From an uncultured Syntrophobacterales bacterium (lineage in GTDB: Bacteria > Desulfobacterota > Syntrophia > Syntrophales > UBA5619): a stretch of 64,000 nt of DNA. The stretch is from NCBI GenBank assembly GCA_903928915.1, contig CAIYSL010000014.1, positions 1-64,000 of the forward strand, read 5' to 3'. The notes under the pieces are model-generated. The model had not been told where the DNA came from. It was given only the letters and a program-made list of their open reading frames with translations, and made no database searches. Below are positions 1 to 12,130 of this stretch, piece after piece (positions within the stretch are counted from its first letter, which is position 1; each line of letters opens with the position of its first letter). The translations under genes were made by a program, and so were the position numbers.

Positions 1-1
1 G

Positions 2-490
2 GCAGTAGCGCAGGCGTTGTTCCCCCGGCAGGCAAACGGAAGCCTCATCAGCATAGATCGGGAGAGGATGGCGTCGGAACTCGTCGGCCAGCCCTTCAGC
101 GATCCGAAGTATTTCTGGGGACGCCCTTCGGCAACGGCGGCTGTGCCGTACAACGGGGCCTCTTCCGCGGGCTCGAATCTCGGCCCTGCGAACCCTGCGT
201 TGGCGGAGGCGGTGCAGCGGCGCAGTGCAGCGCTCCTGGCAGCCGACCGGGAAAACAGCCTACCCATTCCGGTAGACCTCGTCACCGCCTCGGCAAGCGG
301 GCTCGACCCGCATATCAGCCCGGCAGCGGCAATCTTCCAGGTCCCACGGGTAGCCAGGACGCGCGGCCTGGATGAACGAATGATTGCCCGCCTCGTTCAA
401 ATGCATACGCAGGACAGACAGTTCAGCATACTCGGCGAACCCAGGGTAAACGTCCTGCGGTTGAATATCGCCCTGGATGCCAGGCGCTGA
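2..490 (+). CDS. kdpC: Potassium-transporting ATPase subunit C, 5'-truncated
   Basis: C-terminal part of KdpC, the small membrane-anchored subunit that stabilises the KdpFABC high-affinity K+ pump. The reading frame is open to the window edge ([15 protein letters not shown] precedes and spans the TTG the ORF track used as start), so that TTG is internal and the true start lies outside. Family hallmarks seen: the QANGSL segment, [23 protein letters not shown] and the C-terminal [15 protein letters not shown]. The N-terminal membrane helix is not in the window. It sits 58 bases before kdpD on the same strand, so kdpFABC presumably lies just upstream. Identification is firm. Confidence 0.95.
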   Translation, partial: AVAQALFPRQANGSLISIDRERMASELVGQPFSDPKYFWGRPSATAAVPYNGASSAGSNLGPANPALAEAVQRRSAALLAADRENSLPIPVDLVTASASGLDPHISPAAAIFQVPRVARTRGLDERMIARLVQMHTQDRQFSILGEPRVNVLRLNIALDARR

Positions 491-548
491 TCCTGGTATG
501 CTGAGCATTGAGTCGGCACTCTCCTGTTTCGAGCGAGAATAGTGCAGC

Positions 549-3242
549 ATGGAAACGAAAAGACCCGATCCCGACGAACTCCTTGACCGGACGGTCTCCG
601 AAGAGCAGCGGCTCCGCCAGGGGAAGCTCAAGGTATTCTTCGGCGCATCCCCCGGTGTGGGCAAGACCTACGCGATGCTCCAGGCTGCGCAGAAGAAACG
701 CGAAGAGGGCGTGGATATCGTCGTCGGGATCGCCGAAACCCACGGCAGGCAAGAGACGGCGTCCCTCCTCGACGGTCTCGAAATCATGCCCCGGCGGCAG
801 TTCTCGTACCGCGGCCACGACATCCCGGAATTCGACATCGATGCGGCACTGGCGCGCAACCCTTCCGTGATGATCGTCGATGAACTGGCGCATACCAACA
901 CACCGGGAATGCGGCACAAGAAGCGCTGGCAGGACGTCGAGGAGTTGCTGTTTGCCGGCATCTCCGTCTACACCACGGTCAATGTCCAGCATCTCGAAAG
1001 CCTGAATGACGTCGTCCGTCAGATCACCGGGGTCGCGGTCCGGGAAACGCTTCCCGACTCATTCCTCGACCGTGCCGACGAGATCGAACTGATCGACCTG
1101 CCGCCGGAAGAACTGCTCCAGCGGCTCAAGGAGGGAAAGGTCTATATCCCCGAACAGGCGGAGCGGGCGAGGGAGAATTTCTTCCGCAAGGGCAACCTGA
1201 TCGCCCTGCGGGAGTTGGCCTTGCGGCGCACCGCCGAGCAGGTGGATGAGCAGATGGAGAGTTACCGGCGTGACGCCGGTGTCACGGAAATCTGGCCGGC
1301 GGCGGAGCGAATCCTGGTCTGCATCGGGACGAACCCCCGCTCCATCCGTCTGATCCGGGCTGCCCGGAGGATGGCGGCGGTACTGCGCGCGGAGTGGATT
1401 GCCGTGCACGTAGAGGCCCCGTCCCACATCCGACCGTCCGAACGGGATGTGCAGACTCTCGCGGAACACATGCGGCTCGCGGAAAGCCTGGGGGCGCAGA
1501 GCGTGACGCTGACGGGGCGCAAGGCAAGCGAGGAGATACTCAATTACGCCCGGCAGCGCAATGTCAGCAAGATCATCATCGGCAAGCCGACCCACCCCCG
1601 CTGGAAGGACAAACTCCTGGGCTCTCCGCTCGACGAGATCGTCCGGGGAAGCGGCGACATCGAAATCTACGTGATCACCGGGGATTCGTCTGAGCTTCCG
1701 GAGCGGCCGCGGGCTAAGGTCCGTCCGGCAAAGATCGACCGGAAGGAGTGGTATTGGAGCGTGGGCATCGTCGGCCTCAGCACCGCTGTTGCCTCTCTCC
1801 TGTTTCCCTATGTCCATCTGACCGATCTGGCAATGCTGTATCTTCTGGGCATCGTCGTAACGTCGACGCGGACGGGCCGCCTGCCCGCCCTCGCCGCCAC
1901 CCTGCTGAGCGTGGCCGCATTCGACTTCTTTTTCGTGCCTCCCTACTTTACGTTTGCCGTCAATGATGCCCGTTTCGTCGTGACCTTCGGCGTCATGTTC
2001 TTTGTGGCCTATGTCATTTCGCAGTTGACGCTGCAAATCCGTGCCCAGGCGGCAACTTCGCGGAAGCGCGAGCGGAGTACCGCCACGTTGTACGCTCTGA
2101 GCCGCCACCTGACCCGGGAGCGAAAGAAAGACGGGATCTTCGAGGTAGCCGCCAAACACATCGAGGAGGTGTTTTTCAGTCAGATCGTTTTCCTGATCCT
2201 GGATGAACGGGGGGAACTGACCGAAGTGGAAACAAGGAGGGGATCTTTCCCGATCGACCGGAAGGAGCTCGGCGTCGCCCGGTGGGTCTTTGACAACCGC
2301 CATGCCGCCGGTCTGGGTACCGATACGCTCCCCGGGGCCAAGGCGCTCTACCTGCCGATGGTTGCCTCCTCCGGCGTCCTGGGAGTTGTCGGCGTCCTTC
2401 CCGAGGACACGCAGAAGGGGTTCGATCTCGAAGATATGCACCTGCTGGAAAGTTTCGTGAATCAAACCGCCATGGCCAGGGAGCGGGTCTTACTGGCCAA
2501 ACAGGCGCACGAGGAGCACTTGCGGGCAGAGGCCCAGAACGTCAGGAGCACCTTTCTGAGCTCCGTGTCGCACGACTTGAGAACGCCCCTGGCGGTCGTG
2601 GCCGGGGCGGCCAGCACCCTCCGGGAAAAAGAGGCGTCCCTCGACCGGACGGCCCGCCTGGAGCTGCTGCAGACGATCCATGAAGAGACGGGCCGGCTGG
2701 AGCGCATCATCAGCAACGTCCTGAACCTGACCCGTCTGGAATCCGGGGCGATCGCCGTCCGCAAGGAGTGGCAGCTCCTGGAGGAGATCATCGGAGTCGT
2801 CCTGAATCGCCTCTCCGACCGCATCGAGGGGCGCCCCCTGGAACTGCGGATCCCCCCGGACCTCCCGCTCGTCCCCTTCGACACCCTGTTGATCGAGCAG
2901 GTGCTGACGAACCTGCTCGAGAACGTGCTTCGGCACACCCCGGCCGATACCCCGGTCGAGATCACCGTGATCCCGCAGAAAGCAGACGTCCTGCTTGAAA
3001 TCGCCGACCGCGGTCCCGGCATCCCTGCCGGGGAAGAAGAGCTGATTTTCAAGAAATTCACCCGCAGCACCCATACGCGGATCGGGGCCGGAATCGGCCT
3101 TGCCATCTGCCGCGTCATCGTCGAGGCCCACGGCGGCCGTATCTGGGCGGAAAACCGTCCCGGCGGAGGCGCCGCCTTCAGGTTCATCATCCCCGTCGAG
3201 GGAACGCCCCCTCCCCTGCCGCCCGAGAAAGAGGACCCATGA
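549..3242 (+). CDS. kdpD: Osmosensitive K+ channel sensor histidine kinase KdpD
   Basis: Inner-membrane sensor kinase of 897 residues, the usual KdpD length. It phosphorylates KdpE in response to low K+ or turgor stress. Domains in order: KdpD N-terminal domain with Walker A GASPGVGKT at about residues 32-40 and the VDELAHTN segment; a universal-stress-protein domain around 250-370; four closely spaced membrane helices around 400-500 (DUF4118); a GAF-like region; HisKA with phospho-acceptor His in SSVSHDLRTPL near residue 674; HATPase with N box (LLENVLRHTP), G1 (DRGPGI) and G2 (GAGIGLA). The ATG at 549 has only a weak ribosome site. The stop overlaps the kdpE start by four bases (ATGA), so the two are translationally coupled. 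Confidence 0.97.
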   Translation: METKRPDPDELLDRTVSEEQRLRQGKLKVFFGASPGVGKTYAMLQAAQKKREEGVDIVVGIAETHGRQETASLLDGLEIMPRRQFSYRGHDIPEFDIDAALARNPSVMIVDELAHTNTPGMRHKKRWQDVEELLFAGISVYTTVNVQHLESLNDVVRQITGVAVRETLPDSFLDRADEIELIDLPPEELLQRLKEGKVYIPEQAERARENFFRKGNLIALRELALRRTAEQVDEQMESYRRDAGVTEIWPAAERILVCIGTNPRSIRLIRAARRMAAVLRAEWIAVHVEAPSHIRPSERDVQTLAEHMRLAESLGAQSVTLTGRKASEEILNYARQRNVSKIIIGKPTHPRWKDKLLGSPLDEIVRGSGDIEIYVITGDSSELPERPRAKVRPAKIDRKEWYWSVGIVGLSTAVASLLFPYVHLTDLAMLYLLGIVVTSTRTGRLPALAATLLSVAAFDFFFVPPYFTFAVNDARFVVTFGVMFFVAYVISQLTLQIRAQAATSRKRERSTATLYALSRHLTRERKKDGIFEVAAKHIEEVFFSQIVFLILDERGELTEVETRRGSFPIDRKELGVARWVFDNRHAAGLGTDTLPGAKALYLPMVASSGVLGVVGVLPEDTQKGFDLEDMHLLESFVNQTAMARERVLLAKQAHEEHLRAEAQNVRSTFLSSVSHDLRTPLAVVAGAASTLREKEASLDRTARLELLQTIHEETGRLERIISNVLNLTRLESGAIAVRKEWQLLEEIIGVVLNRLSDRIEGRPLELRIPPDLPLVPFDTLLIEQVLTNLLENVLRHTPADTPVEITVIPQKADVLLEIADRGPGIPAGEEELIFKKFTRSTHTRIGAGIGLAICRVIVEAHGGRIWAENRPGGGAAFRFIIPVEGTPPPLPPEKEDP

Positions 3243-3949
3243 AGGAATCCCCGGCCACCATCCTCCTGATCGAAGATGAAAAGCAGATGCGGCGATTTCT
3301 CAGGGTCACGCTCGAGAGTGAACGATACGGCGTCCTCGAAGCGGAAACAGCCGCCGACGGGCTCGCCCAGATAGCGACGCGCAATCCCGCTGTGGTCCTT
3401 CTGGACCTCGGCCTTCCCGACAGAGATGGTCTGGAGGTGATCAATGATCTGCGGGAATGGTCCGCCGTCCCGGTGATCGTCATTTCGGCACGGGAGCAGG
3501 AAGGCGACAAGATCAGGGCCCTCGACAGCGGGGCGGATGATTACTTGACGAAGCCGTTCGGTTCTGGCGAGCTTCTGGCCAGAATCCGCGCCACCCTCAG
3601 GCGGGCGATGCCCAAAACCCCGGACCAGCGCGATGCGGTTTTCGTCGCCGACGAGCTCCGCATCGACTTCTCCAAGCGGCAGGTCTCTTGCGGGTCCCGG
3701 GAAATTCATTTGACGCCGATCGAATACCGGCTGTTGACGGTTCTCGTCCGGAACGCCGGCAGGGTCATGACCCACAGGCAGATCCTCAAGGAGGTGTGGG
3801 GTCCTGCCTACGTGGAGCAGACCCACTACCTGCGCGTTTTCATGAACCAGTTGCGAAAGAAAATCGAGGCTGACTCCGCCCGTCCGCGCTTTCTCTTGAA
3901 CGAACCCGGAATCGGCTACCGTTTCAAGCCCGACACCGAGGAGCGGTGA
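3239..3949 (+). CDS. kdpE: KdpE response regulator
   Basis: Cytoplasmic two-component response regulator of 236 residues that activates kdpFABC transcription when phosphorylated by KdpD. The receiver domain shows the acidic pair (IEDEKQ), the phospho-acceptor Asp in VVLLDLGLPD near residue 55, and the conserved Lys in YLTKPF. The C-terminal half is an OmpR/PhoB winged helix (LTPIEYRLLTVLVRNAGRV ... YLRVFMNQLRKKI ... PGIGYRF). It overlaps kdpD by four bases. No clear intrinsic terminator is visible after it. The identification rests on sequence and on the kdpC-kdpD-kdpE order. Confidence 0.97.
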   Translation: MKESPATILLIEDEKQMRRFLRVTLESERYGVLEAETAADGLAQIATRNPAVVLLDLGLPDRDGLEVINDLREWSAVPVIVISAREQEGDKIRALDSGADDYLTKPFGSGELLARIRATLRRAMPKTPDQRDAVFVADELRIDFSKRQVSCGSREIHLTPIEYRLLTVLVRNAGRVMTHRQILKEVWGPAYVEQTHYLRVFMNQLRKKIEADSARPRFLLNEPGIGYRFKPDTEER

Positions 3950-4083
3950 AACCCCGGCAGCCCCGCACCACCGCCCCCTACGCGCTCTTCGGTTTGGCGG
4001 CACAATTGGACCCGAGCACCAACACGAGCGCTTCTTTCTTTACGAAATCCAATGCAGAAAAATGAGAGGAAGGTGGCGGAAGA

Positions 4084-4287
4084 ATGAGCGATACCCCGCA
4101 AATGTTATTATTGCGGACGACTGTTCAAAGAGATGGAAAAGGCTCAGCTGGCATCAAAATGGTTTGAAGACCATCCTGGGGAACCATGCGTGGGATAAAA
4201 GAACACCCTAATGGACTTGCTCATCTTGCCTGCGAGGGAAGATATAGCAAGAAGGTTGCGGTAGAGAATAAGTCTGTTAGTAATTGA
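4084..4287 (+). pseudogene. Small zinc-finger-like protein with two frameshifts (about 68 residues if repaired)
   Basis: The 350-base gap between kdpE and tmRNA is not empty. A good ribosome site (GAGGAAGGTGG) precedes ATG 4084. Reading begins in frame 1, but sensible protein continues in frame 2 (KCYYCGRLFKEMEKAQLASK ... WFEDHPGEPCVG) and then returns to frame 1 (IKEHPNGLAHLACEGRYSKK ...) to a stop at 4285-4287. The first switch falls in a CCCC run at 4094-4097 (one C too many); the second falls in GGG at 4191-4193 (one G too few). Repaired, it has a CxxC pair and later Cys and HxxC residues, a pattern typical of a small zinc-binding protein. Base composition is more AT-rich than its neighbours. 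This could be a decayed gene, an acquired remnant beside tmRNA, or two homopolymer sequencing errors. I do not know the family by name. Confidence 0.5.
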
Positions 4288-4302
4288 TCTTATTCAGTTA
4301 AA

Positions 4303-4658
4303 TGGTGGAGGCGGCGGGAGTCGAACCCGCGTCCGGAAACCTTCCGCTGCACTTTCTACGTACGTAGCATCTGTTTTGATTTTCGCTTCCCAGGGCTCCC
4401 GGAGCAGGATCCCTCGGTCGCTATCCTGTTAAGATTTTCGCCCCCCTTCCCCCAGGCGTGAAAGGGCGGTTATTCCGCCTGTATGACGCCTCCGGACCGG
4501 CCCGACGGACGAAACCGGGGAGACGGTAGCCGACTAAGCGGCTACTGCGTAATCGTAGTTGTCTGCGATTATGTTTTCCTGCCTGTTTTACGAGGCCTGC
4601 AGGAACCTCGGTACGCTTATGCAGCTTCATGCATCCCCGTCGAAACCGTGACGCCCCC
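4303..4658 (-). ncRNA. ssrA: Transfer-messenger RNA (tmRNA)
   Basis: Rescues stalled ribosomes by acting first as tRNA-Ala and then as a short mRNA for a degradation tag. The 3' end on the minus strand has the TTCGACTCCCGCCGCCTCCACCA type T-arm, acceptor and encoded CCA. The 5' end reads GGGGGCGTCACGGTTTCGAC; its first seven bases pair with CGCCTCC at the 3' end (one G-U). The tag reading frame is at 4534-4566 on the minus strand: GCA GAC AAC TAC GAT TAC GCA GTA GCC GCT TAG, giving ADNYDYAVAA, a tag seen in deltaproteobacteria. Length is 356 bases, normal for one-piece tmRNA. The partner gene smpB is 82 bases upstream on the same strand. Confidence 0.96.
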
Positions 4659-4740
4659 CTGGATGTGAAGCGATGAGAATGAGCGAAATCAATATAAGAC
4701 AGCAGCAGCCGAAAGTCAAGGTCCACGGCTTCCGCCGCTC

Positions 4741-5217
4741 TCAGTAATCCCGGTTCTTCGCCCGGAGGCCCCGCTCGATGGCCCGGCGGTCCTCCTTCAG
4801 TTTTATGTCCTCGCGCTTGTCGTACAGTTTCTTCCCGCGGCCCACGCCGATTTCGACCTTTACCTTCCCATTCTTGAAGTACATCCGGAGCGGGATCAGG
4901 GCCAGCCCCCGTTCCTGCGACTTGCCGTACAGCCGCCGGATCTCCCGCTTGTGCATCAGGAGCTTCCGGACGCGGAGCGGTTCGTGGTTCTGCCGGTTGC
5001 CGTGGGAATAGGGGCTGATGTGGAGGTCGTACAGGTACAGCTCGTCGTCCTTGACCAGGGCGTAGCTGTCCTTGAGGTTCGCCCTGCCGTCGCGCAGGGC
5101 CTTCACCTCGGTCCCGACGAGGGCGATCCCCGCCTCGTAGGTCTCGTCGATGAAATAGCTCATCCTGGCCCGTTTGTTCGAGCAGATCGGCTTTTCCGCT
5201 GTCTCTTTCTTTGCCAC
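4741..5217 (-). CDS. smpB: SsrA-binding protein SmpB
   Basis: Cytoplasmic RNA-binding protein of 158 residues that binds the tRNA-like part of tmRNA and is needed for trans-translation. Family signatures: [20 protein letters not shown] near the N terminus, [27 protein letters not shown], and the basic C-terminal tail with [19 protein letters not shown]. The start is GTG at 5217 (MAKKET), preceded by AAGGA at suitable spacing. It lies directly upstream of ssrA on the same strand, an arrangement that keeps both rescue partners together. Confidence 0.97.
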   Translation of the reverse strand: MAKKETAEKPICSNKRARMSYFIDETYEAGIALVGTEVKALRDGRANLKDSYALVKDDELYLYDLHISPYSHGNRQNHEPLRVRKLLMHKREIRRLYGKSQERGLALIPLRMYFKNGKVKVEIGVGRGKKLYDKREDIKLKEDRRAIERGLRAKNRDY

Positions 5218-5274
5218 TTCGCGTCCTTCTGTTTCTGTGCGCCGTCGAGTCGCGGTTCCGGCTTTCGCCCCTGC

Positions 5275-7541
<2,267 letters not shown>

Positions 7542-7572
7542 CGCAATCCGCCCCTTCCCGGGCGACGGCCCG

Positions 7573-10206
7573 CTAGAGGAATTTGAAAAGGCGACGACGG
7601 AGAGACTCGAGCTGCACCTTGTTCTCCGTCAGGGCGTACCGTTTGGTGAAGCGTTTCTCCTTCTTGTCCTGCTCCTCGACGCAGGTGACGATGTTCACGT
7701 CCTGGAGATACCGGATGGCGCTCTGGTAGTTCGACTGCGACAGGGCCTCGGCCCTGCGGATCTCCCCTTTCCGGAACATCCGCACCCCGAGGCCGCGGAT
7801 GTTCTTCAGCCAGTCCCGCTCCGCCTTCGGCCCCTTCCGGAGATGGTAGCACCCGCGGACCACCACCCAGTATGATTCCATGTAGTTGTGGATGAGGCCT
7901 GCAAAGGGGTGCAGGCCCGTCCTGCCCCGACCCTTCACCTCGATCCAGGCCCGCTCGTCCTTGTCGAAACCGGCGATCATCCCGCGGTCGCGCAGGTAGG
8001 AAAGGACCTCCCCGACCTCCTGGACATCGCTCTGCTGTTCGTCGAAGATGAATTCATGCCGGAACAACCGTTTGAAGAAGGAGTAGTCGTCACAGATCCG
8101 GTTGATCGGAACCATGTCCTCCGGGCTCGTCAGGATGGCGGTCGCCACGAAGCTGACCGGCAGGAAGAAATGGAGGATATTGTTCTTGTAATACTCCAGG
8201 TTCAACCGCTTGTCGTCCCCAAGGGAGTAGACGATCTCTTCAACCTCGTCCTCTTCCTCTTCTTCGGCCCCCATGCGCGAGATGAGCCCCGACTGATTGA
8301 ACAAGTGCAGTGCCTCGACGACCGCCTTCTCCCGGTCGGCGAAGGTCATGGCAAAGGAGACCTTGCGCGAGGCGAGGTAGTCGTAGAACAGCTCCAGGAC
8401 CTCCCGGAGTTCGCCGAGCGAGATCCCCCGCCGGTCGTAGCAGAGCAGGCTCACTGCCGTCAGCGCGAAGGGGGTGACCACCGACACCTTGTTGATCGCC
8501 CGCACGATCGTATAGCCGATCCGGCGGTAGAGGCTCTGCCGCTCCTCCACCGTCATCTCCTCCGGGGGCTTCCCCTGGCTGGCGAGGTAGGATTTCAGCA
8601 GCAGGGGCTCTCCCACGTTCATGTACACCCGGCCGTACCGCCTCCGGAGCAGCCTGCTGCTCTTGATCATCTCCGTAGCCCGTTCCTTCTCCTTCGGGGC
8701 GCCGCCCAGCTCCTGGAGATAGGCCTTCTCCTCGACGACCCGGTCGTATCCGATGTACACGGGGATCGCGGCCAGATCGTCGACGGCCTTTTCCTGGTAG
8801 GCCTGGATGATCAGCGACAGGAGCCCGTACTTGGGCATGACCATCTTCCCGGTCCGGCTCCGTCCGCCTTCGATGAAGAATTCCAGGGGCAGCCCCTCCT
8901 GCAGGAGCACCTTCACGTACCGGGCGAACACCTCGGCGTACAGGTCGCTTCCCTTGAAGCTCCGGCGCAGGAAGAACGCCCCGGACTTGCGGAAGATGTA
9001 CCCCATCGGGAAGAACGACAGGTTGGACCCGGCCGCGACGAAGGGCATCTGGATGTTGTTCTTGTAGAAGATGTGGGAAAGCAGCAGATAATCGAAATGG
9101 CTGCGGTGGCAGGGGATGATCACGAAGGGCATCCGTTTGGACACGTTCCTGATCTTCGCGATTCCCTCGACGTCGACCACCACGCCGTCGTAGATGTTGT
9201 TCCACAGCCAGTCGAGCACCTTGTCCCAGATCTCTACGAAGATCTCGCTGTAGTCGGAGGCGATCTCGTCGAGGTACTTGATCGCCTCCTTCCGGACGGC
9301 GTTGAAATCCCGCTTCCCCTTTTTCGCCCTCGCCGCCGCCTCTTCCATGTAGACCACGAGTCCCCGGTCCTTGAGGACCATGTTGATGATCTCATCCCGG
9401 GATTTGAGCAGCGGCCCGACGATCGTCGCCTTTTCCTCGTCGATCCGTGCGATCAGTTCCCCGCGGAGCTGTGCGGCGAGCGCTTCCCTGCTGAGCGGCG
9501 CGCCGGTGCCGATGAATTCGGCGAGGTTGACCGGTTCGGCGGAGATCAGACTGGCCTTGTTGGAATACCGCAGGAAGGTGATCACCCGCCTGAGCGGGTC
9601 GGTCGTATCGCTCTGGCCGAAGAGGATGTTGATCAGGCTTTCCTCTTCCTTTTCCCTCCGGCGGCCGTAGGTGATCAGTTCGGGACAGAGGTAGATCGGC
9701 ACGTCCAGGGTCTTCTGCACCTCCATCAGCCGGATCAGGGTCTCCTCGACCGCGGGGTCTTCGAACAGTTCCGACTCCCCGAGATGGATGACGGCGCTTT
9801 TCCCGGCACGGACGAGTTCCGTGAGATACCTCGTCCCGGCGGGGTCGAGTGACCTCTTTTTCCCCTCGAACAGATGGGAGAGGATCACCCGCAGCGCCTG
9901 CATGAAGGGCTGCCAGGTGATCATATTAATGCCGTGACAGTACTGGGGCTGAGGAATCCCCTTCCGGAGACTGAGTTCGCGGATGATCAGGCTGTTCAGC
10001 TGACTTCTGCTTTTCAGGGCGTAGACGACGATCCCGTTTGCCGAGAGCGCTTTGAGCGAATCCACCGTCTCATCGGTAACCCGAACCTTGGAAAGCATCT
10101 GCCTGAGCAGCCGGGACAGGGGGAAATTGTCCTCGCGGTAGAGGCTTCCCGCATGATGGACGCCGATTTCCGTGGTCCATGACCTGATGGTCGATAGGAT
10201 GGACAT
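7573..10206 (-). CDS. plsB: Glycerol-3-phosphate acyltransferase PlsB
   Basis: Membrane-associated enzyme that acylates the sn-1 position of glycerol-3-phosphate, the first step of phospholipid synthesis. At 877 residues it is somewhat longer than the E. coli enzyme (about 807). The acyltransferase blocks are clear: IPCHRSHFDYLLLS (HxxxxD, near residue 364), a FFIEGGRSRTGK block near 444, and the IPVYIGYDRV block after it. The start has GAGG six bases before ATG. It converges with eno with a gap of 31 bases and is separate from the other phospholipid gene here, pgsA. Confidence 0.93.
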   Translation of the reverse strand: MSILSTIRSWTTEIGVHHAGSLYREDNFPLSRLLRQMLSKVRVTDETVDSLKALSANGIVVYALKSRSQLNSLIIRELSLRKGIPQPQYCHGINMITWQPFMQALRVILSHLFEGKKRSLDPAGTRYLTELVRAGKSAVIHLGESELFEDPAVEETLIRLMEVQKTLDVPIYLCPELITYGRRREKEEESLINILFGQSDTTDPLRRVITFLRYSNKASLISAEPVNLAEFIGTGAPLSREALAAQLRGELIARIDEEKATIVGPLLKSRDEIINMVLKDRGLVVYMEEAAARAKKGKRDFNAVRKEAIKYLDEIASDYSEIFVEIWDKVLDWLWNNIYDGVVVDVEGIAKIRNVSKRMPFVIIPCHRSHFDYLLLSHIFYKNNIQMPFVAAGSNLSFFPMGYIFRKSGAFFLRRSFKGSDLYAEVFARYVKVLLQEGLPLEFFIEGGRSRTGKMVMPKYGLLSLIIQAYQEKAVDDLAAIPVYIGYDRVVEEKAYLQELGGAPKEKERATEMIKSSRLLRRRYGRVYMNVGEPLLLKSYLASQGKPPEEMTVEERQSLYRRIGYTIVRAINKVSVVTPFALTAVSLLCYDRRGISLGELREVLELFYDYLASRKVSFAMTFADREKAVVEALHLFNQSGLISRMGAEEEEEDEVEEIVYSLGDDKRLNLEYYKNNILHFFLPVSFVATAILTSPEDMVPINRICDDYSFFKRLFRHEFIFDEQQSDVQEVGEVLSYLRDRGMIAGFDKDERAWIEVKGRGRTGLHPFAGLIHNYMESYWVVVRGCYHLRKGPKAERDWLKNIRGLGVRMFRKGEIRRAEALSQSNYQSAIRYLQDVNIVTCVEEQDKKEKRFTKRYALTENKVQLESLRRRLFKFL

Positions 10207-10296
10207 TGCCCGCCTCAGCCCCTCCCCCTGCGTACCCGGTGATGCAGCATCACGTATCCTCAGCGATCGAACGGCACTGATTCACGCGTTTCCCCT

Positions 10297-12090
10297 TCAC
10301 TGACCGTTCGCCTGAAATTCTTCCGGGAAGCGCTTCTGCATGGCCGCCTCGACGTAGGTCCTGATCTCCTGAGCGGAGGCAAGGGTCATCACCTTGTTGA
10401 GCAAGGCTTTCGACTCCTTCAGCGTGGAGCCTCTGATGATCTTCTTCACCCGGGGAATGGCCAGCGGATTCATGCTCAATTCATCCAGCTCCAGCCCCAG
10501 CAGGATCATGGTGTAGGCAGGCTCTCCCGCCATTTCCCCGCACATGGCAACCCTGATCCCCGACCGGTGGCCGACCTCCACCACGTGCTTGATCAGCCGC
10601 AGGACGGCCGGATGGAGCGGTTCGTACAGATAGGTGACCCGTTCGTTGATCCGGTCGATCGCCAGGACATACTGGATCAGGTCGTTGGTGCCGATACTGA
10701 AAAAATCCACCTCCTTGGCAAGCTCCTCGGCCACGATCACCGCCGAAGGGACCTCGATCATCACCCCGATCTCGATATCCTTGCCGATGGATTCCCCTTT
10801 GGCCAAGAGCTCATCCCGCACCTCGGCAAAGATCCGCTTGGCCTCCCGGATCTCTTCGATCCCGGAGATCATCGGGAACATCACCCTGATCTTCCCCTTG
10901 GCACTCACCCGCAGGATCGCCCGGAGCTGGATCTTGAAGAGGTCCACCTCTTTCAGGCAGAAGCGAATGGCCCGCAGTCCGAGCTGGGGGTTCAACTCCC
11001 GGCAGTGTTTCTGGTCCTTGAAAAACTTATCTCCGCCCAAGTCGAAGGTCCGGATCGTGGCCCAGGCAAGGCCTTTGACGCCGACCACGGAGCGGTAATT
11101 GACGAGGTGATCCTCCTCGCTGGGAAGCTCTTCCCGGTTGATGTACAGGAATTCCGTCCGGTACAGCCCGATCCCATCGGCGCCGTGGGCGATGGCCGAC
11201 GGAATCTCTTCGATGAATTCGATATTACCGCCGATTTCGACGCTGTAGTTATCCTTTGTCACCGCCGGAAGCCTCGCATAGTCCAGCAGGTCGTCCTCGG
11301 CCTCTTCGTACAGCCGCTTCTTGTCCTCGTACCTCCGACGCACCTCCGGATCGGGATGGACGATCACCACGCCCGCCGTGCCGTCGACGATGATATCGTC
11401 GTTGGTCCGTACCGAACGGGTGATGTTCTCCAGACCGACTACCGCGGGTATGGCCAGCGACCGTGCCACGATCGCCGTATGGGAGGTCTTGCCCCCGATG
11501 TCCGTGGCGAATCCCAGCACCCGGTCGATCTTCATCTGGGCCGTATCGGCAGGCGACAGATCGGCGGCGATCATGACGACCTTCTCCCCCATGTCGAGCG
11601 CGGCCCGCTTCTTCCCCACGAGGTTCGCCACGATCCGCTGTTCCGCATACTGGATGTCGCTTATCCTGCCGCGGAGGTAATCGTCGTCCATCCGGTCGAA
11701 AAGTTCGCGGTACTTCTCGACGGTTATCCGGACCGCCCATTCGGCATTGACGGACATTTCCCGGATGTTCTGGATCGTCCGATCGATGAATTTCTGATCC
11801 CGGAGGATCATGACGTGGACATCGATGATGTACTGCGGGTCCATGCCGCCGTCCACATCGCTGAGCTTGCCCTTCAACTCCAGGAGCTGTCGTTCCGACT
11901 CGCCGAGCGCCCTCCGGAAGCGTTGAATCTCCTCGTCGATCAGTCCCGGATCACTCAGCTTGTAGAACGGAACCTGCGTGTCGAGGCGGTCAAACAGGTA
12001 CGCCTTGCCGATGACGATGCCCGGCGACACGCCGATCCCCTTCCTGACAAACGTTTTTGTTAAATCGTCGGGCCCCATCAACGCTTCCAT
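10297..12090 (-). CDS. ptsI: PTS enzyme I (phosphoenolpyruvate-protein phosphotransferase)
   Basis: Cytoplasmic first enzyme of the phosphotransferase system; it takes phosphate from PEP and passes it to HPr. The 597 residues include the N-terminal HPr-binding and phospho-His domain, with the active His in GGKTSHTAIVARSLAIPAV near residue 203, and the C-terminal PEP-binding barrel (GIGLYRTEFLYINR, FRTFDLGGDK-like block, SIGTNDLIQYVLAIDR, AMCGEMAGE). ATG 12090 lacks a good ribosome site; ATG 12078 (MGPDD) is an alternative. It follows ptsH and a IID gene on the same strand, separated from ptsH by 40 bases. Confidence 0.96.
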   Translation of the reverse strand: MEALMGPDDLTKTFVRKGIGVSPGIVIGKAYLFDRLDTQVPFYKLSDPGLIDEEIQRFRRALGESERQLLELKGKLSDVDGGMDPQYIIDVHVMILRDQKFIDRTIQNIREMSVNAEWAVRITVEKYRELFDRMDDDYLRGRISDIQYAEQRIVANLVGKKRAALDMGEKVVMIAADLSPADTAQMKIDRVLGFATDIGGKTSHTAIVARSLAIPAVVGLENITRSVRTNDDIIVDGTAGVVIVHPDPEVRRRYEDKKRLYEEAEDDLLDYARLPAVTKDNYSVEIGGNIEFIEEIPSAIAHGADGIGLYRTEFLYINREELPSEEDHLVNYRSVVGVKGLAWATIRTFDLGGDKFFKDQKHCRELNPQLGLRAIRFCLKEVDLFKIQLRAILRVSAKGKIRVMFPMISGIEEIREAKRIFAEVRDELLAKGESIGKDIEIGVMIEVPSAVIVAEELAKEVDFFSIGTNDLIQYVLAIDRINERVTYLYEPLHPAVLRLIKHVVEVGHRSGIRVAMCGEMAGEPAYTMILLGLELDELSMNPLAIPRVKKIIRGSTLKESKALLNKVMTLASAQEIRTYVEAAMQKRFPEEFQANGQ

Positions 12091-12130
12091 CTCTACCGGT
12101 CGGGCTACGATCGCAATCCTCGTTTCGCCT

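Noticed and set aside
3916-4101. 61-residue minus-strand ORF between kdpE and tmRNA
   Set aside because: No motif and no ribosome site; it overlaps the frameshifted zinc-finger reading on the plus strand, which looks more protein-like.
7888-9852. Long plus-strand ORF of 654 residues opposite plsB
   Set aside because: Composition is His/Asp/Arg-rich and without domains; plsB motifs on the other strand are clear. It is a high-GC shadow, like those at 1059-2465, 10567-12063, 14946-16130, 19124-20500 and 26213-27601.
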